Below are positions 18,551 to 30,126 of a DNA stretch of 64,000 nt, piece after piece. The stretch comes from Cladopsammia gracilis (Eukaryota > Cnidaria > Anthozoa > Scleractinia > Dendrophylliidae). The stretch is taken from contig JAJGOT010000708.1 in the NCBI GenBank assembly GCA_022457155.1, forward strand, positions 62,001 through 126,000, in the 5' to 3' direction. The notes under the pieces are model-generated. The model saw only the letters and a program-made list of their open reading frames with translations. It searched no databases and was not told where the DNA came from. The number at the start of each line of letters is the position of its first letter. The stretch's first letter is position 1. Position numbers and translations under genes: made by a program.

Positions 18551-20574
18551 TTGTCTTTTACACAAGCTGGTAATTTGCTCAATAATTTACCAAATTGGAG
18601 GGAAATCACTGGTGATCCTTGGGTATTAGAAACTGTCTCTGGGTATCACCTCGAATTTGAATCCCTCCCTTACCAACGTAAGCTTCCAAAGCTACCGACT
18701 TTTAATGAGAAGGAGGCTGAGCTGATTGAGTTGGAGATAAACAAACTTGTTTCAAAAAGGGCCATTTCTGAGGTTTGCCCTTGCCAGGATGAATTTATTT
18801 CAAATGTATTCTTGGTACCCAAGAAAACTGGTGATTTGCGCCCAGTTATTAACTTAAAGCCATTAAATCAATTCGTTGAAAAGATCCACTTCAAAATGGA
18901 AAACATTCATATGGCTCTAAATTCTATTTCCCCTGGGGATTATATGGTCTCTGTGGACCTCAAGGATGCTTATTTCAGCATACCTATTTTTCAAACCCAT
19001 AGAAAATATCTGCGTTTTCTGTGGAATTCTAAGCGTTTTGAGTTTACTTGTTTACCCTTTGGCTATAGTCTTGCTCCACGGTATTCACCAAAATTTTCAA
19101 ACCTGTTATGGCTTTTTTCAGATTTCTTGGCTTTAGAGTTACTATTTTCATTGATGATATATTGCTTGTTGCAAGTTCCTATCAAGAATGCTTGGAACAA
19201 CTGTCCATAATAAGGCAAACCTTGGAAGGTTTGGGTTTTACCATCAATGTGGAAAAATCTCAGTTGATACCAGTCACTGAGATCCATTATTTGGGTTTTA
19301 TCATAAACTCTTTTTCAATGAAATTACACTTACCAACAGAAAAGCTACAGAAAATCATTTTGGCCTGTTCACAGCATCTAGCCAAAGACAGACCTTCCCT
19401 TCGGGATGTAGCCAGAGTTACAGGGCTGATAGTTTCTGCCCTCTCAGCAGTAAATTTCCTTTAACTCCATTATCGTTCTTTAGAGTTATGCAAAACTCAT
19501 GTTTTGTCCACTAGCTCAGATTATGATTCATTACTCTCACTTACTTCCCAGGCTCGGTCAGACTTGCACTGGGTAGTGGACAATATTTCTAGGTTTAATG
19601 GCAAATCTTTTAAAGCACCTAAAATTGATGTTTATATTGAGAGTGATGCCAGTTTAACTGGCTGGGGAGCTTTGTGTGATGGCTAATCCACCAATGGGAG
19701 ATGGTCACCAGGTGAATTGGAATACCATATTAATTATCTAGAACTTTTGGCAGGTTTTCATGCCCTCCAATTTTTTGTTGCTTGTCAGAGGTCCATTCAT
19801 GTTAGACTGGCACTCGATAATTCTACTGCTGTGGCCTATGTTAACAATATGGGTGGTAAAAAATCCCCTTCATTGGACACTTTATCTAAATCGTTATGGG
19901 AATGGTGCATTGCTAGGGACATTTTAGTTTCTGCTCAGCATATCCCAGGCAGGGCAAATGTCAGGGCAGATGCGTTATCAAGAGAAATATCCTCTAATTT
20001 AGAGTGGTCCTTGGATAGTAAGGTGTTTTGTGGAATTATTTCCCAGACATTTGTTCCTGAAGTTGATTTATTTGCGTCCAGGCTGAATGCTAAGACTGAT
20101 CAGTTTATTTCTTGGCATCCAGAACCGGGTGCTATGGCTGTGGATGCTTTTAGTCTACATTGGGCTAATATGAAATGTTATGCCTTCCCTCCGTTTAGCC
20201 TATTACCTCGAGTGCTTTCCAAGATTCGCAACGACGAAGCCTTAGTCCTATTAATTGCCCCAGTGTGGCCTACCCAGAGTTGGTATCCACTTCTGCTTCA
20301 ACTATTAATCAATCAGCCAATCAGGCTACCTCGTCTGGACAATCTCCTGACACTTCCTCACAGTCTGGAACAACACCCGCTAAGAAATAAACTGGACTTG
20401 GCCGCTTGGATGCTATCCGGAAAGCTCTCTCAGACAAGGGACTTTCGAAGGAATCTATTGAGATCATCTGTACCTCGTGGACAGCTGGCACTGAAAAACA
20501 GTACCAAGGAGTGTGGAACAAGTGGACTAGCTGGTGTCATCGAAGACAGATTAATCTATTTCAAACCTCTGTAG
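18551..20574 (+). pseudogene. DIRS reverse transcriptase - RNase H polyprotein
   Basis: RT blocks are visible in order: VFLVPKKTGDLRPVINLKPL, VSVDLKDAYFSIPI (motif A with Asp), FTCLPFGYSLAPR, then FIDDILL (motif C) in a second frame and LGFTINVEKSQLIP. RNase H follows with IESDASLTGWGA, an ELLAGFHAL segment, DNSTAVAYVNN and NVRADALSR. The frame shifts near 19085, and TAA stops lie at 19462 and 19684. The C-terminal part has the DIRS-typical FVPEVDLFASRLNAKTDQF block. It copies the element RNA; in this family there is no aspartic protease. The 3' end overlaps the recombinase ORF by 169 bases. Confidence 0.9.
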
Positions 20575-21362
20575 ACCACGTTGCAAATTTTTTAACTGAA
20601 TGTTATCATGAAGGCAAGGGGTACAGCACTATCAACACTTACCGTTCAGCACTTTCTACAACTCTTGGTTCTGTTGGTGATGATAAACAATCCATTGGTT
20701 CACACCCTCTGATTGCAAGATTGCTCAAGGGAATTTATTTGCTGAGACCACCGATTCCAAGGTATTCGTCCACATGGAACGTTTCCACGGTGACTGGTTA
20801 TTTAAAGACATTAGCTCCCTTAAATGAGCTAAGTTTAAAGTTATTAACTCTAAAGACGGTCATGCTCTGTGCCCTGGCTTCTGCCCAGATAGAGCAGACT
20901 TTATGTGCATTGGACCTTAATTTTAAGAAAGAGTCTCAGAGTTCAGTTAGTTTTGTTGTGACTCAACATGTAAAGACTTCTAGACCAGGGAAATCCCTCG
21001 AGGTTTCTTTTGAATCCTCAGACAATGCCTCAGTTTGTCCCGTTGCTGCATTGAAAGAGTACATTTCACGTACAGAGGTGCTTAGGTCTAAAAATGGCAC
21101 GTTTGAGTCAAAATTGTTTTTGTCATTTATTAAACCGAACAAACCTGTTTCTACGGCAACTATTGCCAGATGGATCAAATCGGTTTTAGATTCTGCAGGG
21201 GTTGATACCTCTATTTTCAAAGCTCACAGTGTAAGGGGGGCTGCCACTACTCATGCCTATGTAACAGGTGTTCCAGTCTCTCAGATCCTTAAGATGGCAG
21301 ATTGGTCTAGCGAACGCAGTTTTCGCAAACATTATCTGAGAGTTCCTGAAGAAAATGTGTAG
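20406..21362 (+). CDS. DIRS tyrosine recombinase
   Basis: 318 codons in a frame overlapping the end of RT. The N-terminal helical core-binding region (TAGTEKQYQGVWNKWTSWC) is followed by a catalytic domain with HSVRGAATTHAYV (H-x-x-R) and a C-terminal SERSFRKHYLR holding the likely nucleophile Tyr. An arginine in the SAQIEQTL region would normally be the first catalytic Arg; here the local sequence is ASAQIEQTLCAL where relatives have an R, so this position may be mutated. The frame is otherwise open. It integrates a circular DNA intermediate without a target-site duplication. Confidence 0.85.
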   Translation: MDAIRKALSDKGLSKESIEIICTSWTAGTEKQYQGVWNKWTSWCHRRQINLFQTSVDHVANFLTECYHEGKGYSTINTYRSALSTTLGSVGDDKQSIGSHPLIARLLKGIYLLRPPIPRYSSTWNVSTVTGYLKTLAPLNELSLKLLTLKTVMLCALASAQIEQTLCALDLNFKKESQSSVSFVVTQHVKTSRPGKSLEVSFESSDNASVCPVAALKEYISRTEVLRSKNGTFESKLFLSFIKPNKPVSTATIARWIKSVLDSAGVDTSIFKAHSVRGAATTHAYVTGVPVSQILKMADWSSERSFRKHYLRVPEENV

Positions 21363-21455
21363 GGCCATTTTGAGCCTCTTAATAAATGCTTTGTTGGTGT
21401 TTATACACTTGTTTATGCTTGCTATTTTTTGCTGGCCGCGGTTCTTTGAAATCGC

Positions 21456-21850
21456 ACAATTATCCCATAATGTGGAGCATATCGAAAGAGAAATGAAAAT
21501 TAGACGAGAGGTATACTTACCTTGAAGTGTAATTGTAGTTCTCTGAGATATGCGTAGCATTATGGGATAATGCTTCCAACCCTATTTTTGTTTTTTGTTT
21601 TTGTTTTCTCCCACCCCGTTTTGTTATGGACCTTGGCCAGTATTGGCACTTCAGGAAGAACTGGTTGCCAGGCCTGGTTCTGGGGTTTATATTGTTACTA
21701 ATTTGCATTTGAATAGCTTTTTTGAAATGTGACCGCTGATTAGTAGGTATGCAGGAAGTATGCACAATTATCCCATAATGCTACGCATATCTCAGAGAAC
21801 TACAATTACACTTCAAGGTAAGTATACCTTTCGTCTAATTTTCATTTTTC
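21456..21850. repeat. DIRS terminal and internal complementary repeats
   Basis: 21478-21562 and 21763-21848 are inverted copies sharing ATTATCCCATAATG, TACAATTACACTTCAAGG and TCTAATTTTCATTT. A further direct copy of the first motif is at 21456. This inverted terminal repeat plus internal complementary region is what DIRS elements use to make circles. Confidence 0.75.
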
Positions 21851-21856
21851 TAAGAC

Positions 21857-21999
21857 GGTTAGACAATGAACGCTCGTGTCCTATGGGATATAGCGCCTCT
21901 CGCATTAGATAGAAGTGCCACTCGGGCTACGCCCTCGTGGCCTTCTATCTATGCTCGAGGCACTATATCCCATAGAACACTCGCGTTCATTGTCTAACC
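21857..21999. repeat. 143-bp palindromic MITE
   Basis: Arms starting GGTTAGACAATGAACGC fold back nearly perfectly on 21983-21999 and inward, through GATAGAAG and CTTCTATC, to a small loop. There is no coding content. Confidence 0.8.
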
Positions 22000-24060
22000 C
22001 TTACTTAACGATAAGATGGGTTTAAAATCTATTTTTGTTTGTTTGAACGGTTCGTTTACATCGAGCTGTGCTGTGCGCGCGCTAATCACGCCATCATAAT
22101 TTGATAAACCTTTTGGGCTAAAAACTCGGCAAGTTTGCGTTATTTACTCATTCTTTTAGACGTTTGTAACTTGGAAAAACTTTAAAAAAGATGTTCTATC
22201 GAATTTGTTTTGTTTCAACGAGCAATTTATGGCGTGAAAAGTCGGCGTTTTCGAAAATTGTTTAAATTATATGAAAATAGAACTAAAATCTGCAAAGGAC
22301 CGCAAACGATAATGCTGTAAACGATACGTAGGATCTACGAAAGACCTTATCAGCCAAAAAATGAACAAATATAAACGACAAACTGCAAGGCTGATTTGAC
22401 TACGTAAAAAGGAGACATCAATGTGACAGAAACCGATAAAGCAGGGTAGCAACCGCGGACAGCTGTTTCGCCCTTGTATTGGGGCTCGTCAGCGCGGTGT
22501 AATTTAAATTAAATTATACTCGCTTAAACGCAGCAGTTGCGTGGATGAGTGCCTGCGTGAGAGGCTAAACAAGTTTACCGGTTCAAAGTTAATTTATTCG
22601 TCCATGGCGCTGGACGGCGGCTCGATCAAAGGAACTAACGGATGCTCGCAGACGTGGTTTCTCTCTCGTTCGGCGTAGCTCGGCGTAGGAGAATCCACTG
22701 CTCGCAGGGTAAATTTAAGTGCATGCTCAATGCATTTTGGCCTTAGCTACAATTCTCATTGATTCCCTTTATTTTCTAGATTAGGTCATCTAAGTTTTTG
22801 ACGTCGCATACAGTGTCAGCCAAACTTTCTGATCTTTTGTCTGACAAAGGGGAGGCCCGTGATTTATATAGCTTAAGCTTAAGCTTTTTATACTAAAAAG
22901 AAATGGTGGCCTTTTATCACAAAGTTCAATAAATTAATTAAGGTAACATTAGAAAAGTGTGTTTCATTTATTCGCTTTTTAAAAATAAAATAATACATGT
23001 CTACTGGATTTTTTCGAAGTCAATAATCCAGGTATAGATGAAAACTAACTACGCAAGAATTAAGCTTAAGCTTAAACTTAACACGCGGCCCATCGAAAAA
23101 AGAAAATTCAATCATTTTTTCAGAAATTATACTTACACTTTGGCTCTCTAACCTGTCAGTATAGAGTTTCTTGGTAGCTGACCTCAACAGAAGTGATATC
23201 CATTTTCCATGGAAAGAAGTTGCACCTGACAAAGTCCTTCCAAACGTATAAAAGCTTATGGAAAACAAACGTCCATGCATGCGTGCATGCGAGCCGGTTT
23301 TAGCATTTTTAACTCCTTGCCGTGTTGAAATCCCTAAAAAGTGATTTTCTCAGAATAGCATCCTTCTATCCTTCAGCGACCGAAAACATAACAACTTTGA
23401 ATTCTACAGTATGCAACTATTTCATGTCTGAAAAGTTTGGATGGACTGGCCATCGATCGAGCAAAGCGACTTCAAACTTTTAGAAACAACGCTTACAAGA
23501 GATTGGAGTGGATGGTTGATTGGCATCTGTCCGGTAAGTTGAATTGTCCAGCCCCCTTTTTACCGCTTCAGTTGCAACAGTTTGTGTTTTAAGACAGATG
23601 GAGATCTATGTATCCAGCCGCTGTGGTAATATATAACGTTCTTTGCTCAAACAGGACCATTTTACTTTCTTTTTCACATGCGAAATTACCACCGCGATGG
23701 TCGCCATTTTTTTAATTTGTTGACTCCTCCTCGATTTGACGCGCTGATTCAAGAAAGTCTTCCGGAAGTCAATCAGCTCACCGGAAAATGTTTCCGCATT
23801 GGTCCGCATTGTTACTAAAAATAACTTTTTTGCAATTAAGATATCCCAAACCCATTACTGGGAGACTCCCTCTCTGTCCAATTATTTTCTCTTGATTGAA
23901 CTTATTCATTTTTGATAAAACGTGACGTTTCGTATGCTACTACATACATTTTGAAAAGTGGCCGTTACAGTGTTGAAAATTATACTTTTATAGTAGTAAA
24001 AAGGGACTGGGACCGAGATTAAGTACAAAACTTAACAGTTGATCTATAAAAAGAAACAGC
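22000..24060. other. About 2 kb with no gene recognised
   Basis: AT-rich sequence with stops in all frames and a few short unconvincing ORFs. It contains an alternating ATGCATGCATGCGTGCATGC run near 23275 and short repeats of AAGCTTAAGC at about 22872 and 23062, which are inverted to each other. It is probably old transposon sequence and host intergenic DNA. Confidence 0.5.
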
Positions 24061-24063
24061 TAA

Positions 24064-24255
24064 TTAATAAAGCATCAGCTTCTCGCTACTGACGTTAGCA
24101 TTAAAAGCTAGCTTCAGTTCTTGTATAAACAATGTTTCTTTGATTTTACAGTGGAAATCAGTTTTGCCCGACGCTAAGATATCAAAATAATCCCACTTGA
24201 TGTTGTGTCCAGTGGTGTTGACATGGTCAGCAATGGCTGATGTGCGGTCATCCAT
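24064..24255 (-). pseudogene. Penelope-like element C-terminal fragment
   Basis: 63 codons with TSAIADHVNTTGHNIKWDYF, a KTDFHCKIKETLFIQELK helix and a terminal LAFNANVSSEKL. This H-x-x-x-TGH followed by K-I-K-E-x-x-x-I pattern matches the GIY-YIG endonuclease tail of Penelope-like retroelements. The upstream part is replaced by the minisatellite at 24303. It is a dead remnant. Confidence 0.6.
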
Positions 24256-24302
24256 AGCGAGGGCCTTATGACGGGTCGATATAGTTGGTAGGTCACCGAC
24301 AC

Positions 24303-24478
24303 TTCACCGATACCTGATCGATAGTTCACCGATAGTTTATCGATACTCCGCCGATACTTCACCGATAGTTCACCGATACTCCGCCGATACATCACCGATA
24401 CATCACCGATACATCACCGATACTTCACCGATACTCCACTGATACTCCACCGATAGTACACCGATACACCACCGAGTA
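24303..24478. repeat. 11-bp minisatellite
   Basis: About 15 tandem units of consensus TTCACCGATAC, with variants such as ATCACCGATAC and TCCGCCGATAC, keeping the 11-bp period throughout. Confidence 0.92.
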
Positions 24479-25103
24479 TCGGTCAACACTATATAATTGT
24501 GCGAAGGAAGCGCGAAAAAACCCACCTTAAGGTGGCTCCACTGGATTTTTTGGGGACGATACCTTTCAAGTTTGAGCATTAACTACGACGCCATTAACAA
24601 TGCTATGGACAAATGGTCACCACAGCTGTAATAGATAAAGATGAAAGTTTGTTAAGACCAGTGTGAAATTAACATCGGAGTTTCCATAGCAACGTAATGA
24701 CGCCATGACGTTTTTTCTTTCCGTCGTATTTCTCGGCACCAGGAGGTTTTTGAGAAATGCAATAACATTACGCACTCGATGTCACGCTATTACTGCTCTG
24801 TTGTTCTATGGAATAATACCTTTTTGTTTTCTGGACATAGAGACGATCGGCATGGCTGTATTACAGCGTAATGTTGGGTAATTTCGCGGGTGCGTAATGT
24901 TGTAACAATTCTCATGCCAGTTATTAGCATATTTCGGAAAATTCTTCGGAAGGCAATCGAGCGTTCTGTTCGATGCAAATGAAGTTTTTGCTAAAGTTGT
25001 GCACGTGCATATGGAACTAGAAAACAATACCCGTGAATAATGAGGACGCTCACTTGTAAACACGAAATCCGCGGGAAAAAATTGGTACATTGGAGGCCCT
25101 ATT

Positions 25104-28013
25104 TGTTTGTAATATTGTCACCCTCCTTACCGCATATAACTCCCGTTATTCCGTATGAACAAAGATAACATAATAGTGGAGTCTACTTCGTGCGGTGGCG
25201 GTGTTTATATTGTTACCGTCCTTATCGCATATAACTCCGTTATTCAGTGTTCATTTCAGGATTTTAAACCCTCAGACTTATAGTCATTTGGAGAGATAAA
25301 TTATCCTGTCGTTAACTTTAATCTCTCGGACTAGAAAGTCGTTTGGAGAGATTATTGACCTTCCGGTAAGCAACAACCTGAGCGCTAGGAAATGAGCGAG
25401 GCCCCGTGATGGGGTTTCCTTGTAGGGCTGTGTGGTGCCAGCTATAGGTAAGAATCAGTTCAGGAGATTCAGGATGGTTGGCTGGCCGTTTTTATTTCTG
25501 CATGAATGGCTGTGCGTGGCCACTTTCTTGACAGAACTTTATTAGCAAGACCGGTTTCGGAAACTTAAGTGGTTTCCTTCGTCAGTTGCGTTCAGTGTTC
25601 ATTAAGTGAGAGCGAAGCAGTTGTTCTTTTTGGTTGCAGTATGGCTGTTTATATAGCCGTAGTGCTTGCGTCATCGTTGGCGGACAACCAATGGGAAGCA
25701 TTATGATTCTAACCCGTCACGCATTACCTCACGTGGTGTGATTGTTTCTGGCCGGAAACAAATTACACGCTTGGTCGTATGCAAATTCGGGTCAGATTGA
25801 AGTTGCTTCAGAAACTAAGGTGCCACTGTTACATGACGGGCGTAACCCTAAAACAAAACGACCGATGAGAAGCAGTTGCTCTTATGGCAATATTAAGTCT
25901 AATACACAATAAAGGATTAGATCGGGTTACTTCAATAAGTCGTAAGAATCGCATGACCATCTAGCGCTTGTCGCAGGGAAGGATTGTGATCACAGATAAC
26001 GTAATAGTGGAGTCTACTTCGTGCGGTGGCGGTGTAGTTTTGTCAGTAAATGTTTGTAATATTGTCACCCTCCTTACCGCATATAACTCCCGTTATTCCG
26101 TATGAACAAAGATAACATAATAGTGGAGTCTACTTCGTGCAGTGGCGGTGTTTATATTGTCACCGTCCTTATCGCATATAACTCCGTTATTCAGTGTTCA
26201 TTTCAGGATTTTAAACCCTCAGACTTATAGTCATTTGGAGAGATAAATTATCCTGTCGTTAACTTTAATCTCTCGGACTAGAAAGTCGTTTGGAGAGATT
26301 ATTGACCTTCCGGTAAGCAACAACCTGAGCGCTAGGAAATGAGCGAGGCCCCGTGATGGGGTTTCCTTGTAGGGTTGTGTGGTGCCAGCTATAGGTAAGA
26401 ATCAGTTAAGGAGATTCAGGATGGTTGGCTGGCCGTTTTTATTTCTGCATGAATGGCTGTGCGTGGCCACTTTCTTGACAGAACTTTATTAGCAAGACCG
26501 GTTTCGGAAACTTAAGTGGACTCCACTATTACGTTATCTATTACGTTATCTGTGATCACAATCCTTCCCTGCGACAAGCGCTAGATGGTCATGCGATTCT
26601 TACGACTTATTGAAGTAACCCGATCTAATCCTTTATTGTGTATTAGACTTAATATTGCCATAAGAGCAACTGCTTCTCATCGGTCGTTTTGTTTTAGGGT
26701 TACGCCCGTCATGTAACAGTGGCACCTTAGTTTCTGAAGCAACTTCAATCTGACCCGAATTTGCATACGACCAAGCGTGTAATTTGTTTCCGGCCAGAAA
26801 CAATCACACCACGTGAGGTAATGCGTGACGGGTTAGAATCATAATGCTTCCCATTGGTTGTCCGCCTACGATGACGCAAGCACTACGGCTATATAAACAG
26901 CCATACTGCAACCAAAAAGAACAACTGCTTCGCTCTCACTTAATGAACACTGAACGCAACTGACGAAGGAAACCACTTAAGTTTCCGAAACCGGTCTTGC
27001 TAATAAAGTTCTGTCAAGAAAGTGGCCACGCACAGCCATTCATGCAGAAATAAAAACGGCCAGCCAACCATCCTGAATCTCCTTTAAGCCCGGTTTCCAT
27101 ATGATCGCTACGATCGCTACGATCGTTGCGATCGCTGCGATCGCTGCGATCGCTGAAAAAAATAGTTCAGCGATCGCAGCGATTGATGGTTTCCATATGA
27201 TCGCTGCGATCGCTACGATCGCTGAGAAAGTAAATGAAGATCGAGGGGACCTGGGTCTGACAATATCGTTTCGCCTCATTCTTGAAATTCAACACAGCGG
27301 CTGTGAATTGTTTTTAAAATTTGATATAAAGACAGTCGTATCTTTGCACTTCTTCCATAAAAAGTGCCAAATCACACCCTTTGAGTGGGCGTACGCAGTG
27401 CATCTTGGTATTTTTGCTGTCGCTGCGATCGCTGCGATCGCTGCGATCGCTGGAGAGTGGTTTCCATATGATCGCTACGATCGCTACGATCGCTGAGATA
27501 GAATCACAGCGATCGCAGCGATCGTTGTCGCTGCGATCGCTGTGATCGCTACGATCGCTGGAGAGTGGTTTCCATATGATCGCTACGATCGCTGAACTTT
27601 TTTTTCAGCGATCGCAGCGATCGCAGCGATCGTAGCGATCATATGGAAACCGGGCTTAACTGATTCTTACCTATAGCTGGCACCACACAACCCTACAAGG
27701 AAACCCCATCACGGGGCCTCGCTCATTTCCTAGCGCTCAGGTTGTTGCTTACCGGAAGGTCAATAATCTCTCCAAACGACTTTCTAGTCCGAGAGATTAA
27801 AGTTAACGACAGGATAATTTATCTCTCCAAATGACTATAAGTCTGAGGGTTTAAAATCCTGAAATGAACACTGAATAACGGAGTTATATGCGATAAGGAC
27901 GGTGACAATATAAACACCGCCACTGCACGAAGTAGACTCCACTATTATGTTATCTTTGTTCATACGGAATAACGGGAGTTATATGCGGTAAGGAGGGTGA
28001 CAATATTACATAC
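25104..28013. mobile_element. Composite fold-back element L-M-L-M'-L'
   Basis: A 469-bp unit L occurs at 25104-25572, again directly at 26051-26519, and inverted at about 26986-28013 (interrupted by a MITE). A unit M of about 450 bp (25573-26020) recurs inverted at about 26525-26985. Outer ends read GTAATATTGTCACCC and its complement. L copies differ by only a few bases, so the structure is young. I see no coding sequence. Confidence 0.85.
27088..27655. mobile_element. TTAA-flanked CGATCG-rich MITE
   Basis: 568 bp flanked by TTAA (27084-27087, 27656-27659) with termini GCCCGGTTTCCATATGATCG and its complement, pointing to piggyBac-type transposition. The sister L unit at 26406-26409 shows the empty site with a single TTAA. 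The interior is a 9-bp-period array of GATCGCTAC or GATCGCTGC, with internal repeats of the end sequence at 27458 and 27563. Confidence 0.9.
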
Positions 28014-28334
28014 ATATTTTCAATGTTTATTGAAACTTGCAGGCCATATAAATTGATGATTAATTTCGAGATTGTCAAATTTTAAAAAAAAATTATCAAG
28101 CGGTTTCCAAATTATCATCACATTTGTAGGCTTAGACCAAATTACATACAAAAATGGCAACAAGAGCATCTGAACGCACACCAATCAAATATTTCTTTCT
28201 CGCAATCGGCCAAAGCAATCCCCCTCACTTTTTCACACACGATCTCAGATGGAATCAAAATACTATGTGAAGAAACTGCATTCCCAAAGCGCATCGTTTT
28301 CTTTAGATATTAGCCAATTATGTCGATTTAGCAA

Positions 28335-28509
28335 ATTTCCACCGGTTTTCCGTGGTGTGGACTCTTATTTACTACGATTTACGTCATCACATGGTCAAAA
28401 TGTTGTGGACTCACGAGGCGCAGCCGAGTGAGTCAGCAACAAATTTTGACCATGTGATGACGTAAATCGTGGTAAATAAGAGTCCACACCACGGAAAACC
28501 GGTGGAAAT
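28335..28509. repeat. 175-bp palindromic MITE
   Basis: Arms of about 80 bp, from ATTTCCACCGGTTTTCCGTG to its complement, fold around a GGACTCACGAGGCGCAGCC centre. Part of the 24530-29112 element or inserted in it. Confidence 0.85.
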
Positions 28510-29114
28510 CTGTTTTTTACCACAATATTTAAAAAAAAAATACAGAGAAAAATCGAAGTTTCGTTACAAAACGCGACTGCTAAGAAAGCGCAAGCGTTGT
28601 CTATAACTTCCTCGCAATCTGATTGGTTTATTTTTCTCAAGCGCGCGCTTTTGTAGGCATTGCGTGATGTTAGCGTCAGCACCGTTGTCTGTACTCTCAT
28701 TTACCACCCGCATCGACCAATCAGATTGCGAGATTACTGGCAACTGTGGTAAAAAGTATGTTTTTTACTGTATTCATAATCCCCTAAACTTCATCCCCAA
28801 AAATTTCAAAAACGCTCTCATAGAATTTGTTCAATCTTTGCCATATTCGAGGCGGCTATGGGAAGTACAAGCTCCCTTAAGCGATTGCCGAAAAAACCTC
28901 CTGGTGCCGAGAAATACGACGGCAAGTAAAAAACGTCAAGGCGTCATTACGTTGCTATGGCAACTCCGATGTTAATTTCACACTGGTCTTAACAAATTTT
29001 CATCTTATCTATTGTAGCTGTGGTGACCGTTTTTCCATAACATTGTTATGGAGTCGTAGTTAATGCTCAAACTTGGGGGGTATCGCCCCCCAAAAATCCA
29101 GGCGAGCCACCTTA

Positions 29115-30123
29115 AGCCGGCGAAATACGAGCAACAAATTTACCAAACTAGTCTCGCAACATTGTTGCGAAACAAGTTTGCAAACGATGTTGCTCGTTTT
29201 ACATCCCGCTTGTCAAACTTGTCACGCAACAAAATCATTTGTTGCAGGTTTGGACTTTAACAGAGAATTCTGCACGCTGATTGGCTAGTTACAGTAACAA
29301 GATGGCGGCCGCTGCTGCACAACGGAAGCGCGCTGCAGCTCTTGTTTTTCTAAACTTACTCCTCGACGAAGAACTTGCAGAAAATACAAAACGCAAAAAA
29401 ATAAGGGGTGGACGAGAGAGTGGATCATGAGGAGAAAGCAGAAAGGCGCTTACCACCAGCTTGTGCAGCAAATCGCGGAGAAAGATGAGAGCGGGTACAA
29501 AAATTTTTTTCGTCTTAGGAAAGATCAATTTATTTATGTAGCCAACAAGATGAGGCCATAATTACAGCGGAAATCCCAACCCTATCCCTTAAACTTGCTT
29601 GGAAATGACATATCAGTTGAAGAAAGGCTGGCAGTCGCGTTGAGGTTCCTAGCCACCGGTGACAAGTTCCAAAGTCTCGAGTATTTGTTTCGTATTACAC
29701 GTCAACTCCAACTTCTTTTCGTCAGGGAGTTTTTGTCTAATGACATTTCAGCGAGCTCTTCTTCAACTTTGTCGGACTTTGCTGGCGAAATTGTGCTATC
29801 CGCCATGTTTGTTTTCCTTTTCGCGGGGTATTTTACGTCATTTTCACGAACCAATCAGAAGCGTTGTTTTTCTACATTTGTGTCATTTGTTGCGAGACAA
29901 GTTTGATGCGAGGTGTAAAACGTGCAGCAAATCAGAATTTTGTTGCAGAAAGTTGGCTCGACCTCTACTCGTTGCGACAACTTTTTTCAACCTGCAACAA
30001 GAATTTTTTGTTGCGCGACGAGTTGGAGAAGGGGGTGTAAAACGCGCAACATCGACCGCAAACTTGTTCCACAACAATGTTGCGAGACAAGTTTGGTAAA
30101 TTTGTTGCTCTATTTCGCCGGCT
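29115..30123 (+). mobile_element. PIF/Harbinger element, internally deleted
   Basis: Termini AGCCGGCGAAATACGAGCAA and its complement (one difference in the last bases), flanked by TTA (29112-29114, 30124-30126), the Harbinger 3-bp target. It carries only the N-terminal part of a transposase. Confidence 0.85.
29409..29700 (+). pseudogene. Harbinger transposase N-terminal fragment
   Basis: One frame reads WTREWIMRRKQKGAYHQLVQ, then a FFRLRKDQFIYVANKMRP segment, a TAA stop near 29561, and further ISVEERLAVALRFLATGDKF and SLEYLFRI. That succession is the conserved start of Harbinger DDE transposases. The catalytic part is missing, so the element can only be moved in trans. Confidence 0.75.
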
Positions 30124-30126
30124 TTA

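Larger units (their letters stand above)
18243..21850 (+). mobile_element. DIRS-like retrotransposon, right portion (left portion is 1-774)
   Basis: Gene order gag, RT-RNase H, tyrosine recombinase, followed by inverted and direct copies of its terminal sequence, is diagnostic of the DIRS group, which integrates with a tyrosine recombinase instead of an RVE integrase. The left terminus is outside the window. The gag was later split by the Polinton, and RT has a frameshift and two stops, so the element is dead. Confidence 0.88.
24530..29112. mobile_element. 4.6-kb TA-flanked DNA element with 220-bp terminal inverted repeats
   Basis: 24530-24752 is the reverse complement of 28891-29112, with termini AGGTGGCTC and GAGCCACCT and TA on both sides (24528-24529, 29113-29114). 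There is no transposase. The interior is largely a later fold-back insertion (25104-28013) and a palindromic MITE. The same terminus AGGTGGCTC starts another fold-back at 56712. Confidence 0.75.

Noticed and set aside
24303..24478. CRISPR array
   Set aside because: Units are contiguous 11-mers without spacers, in an animal genome.
27088..27655. Coding reading of the CGATCG array as an Ala/Ile-rich protein
   Set aside because: The reading is a by-product of a 9-bp repeat and occurs on both strands.
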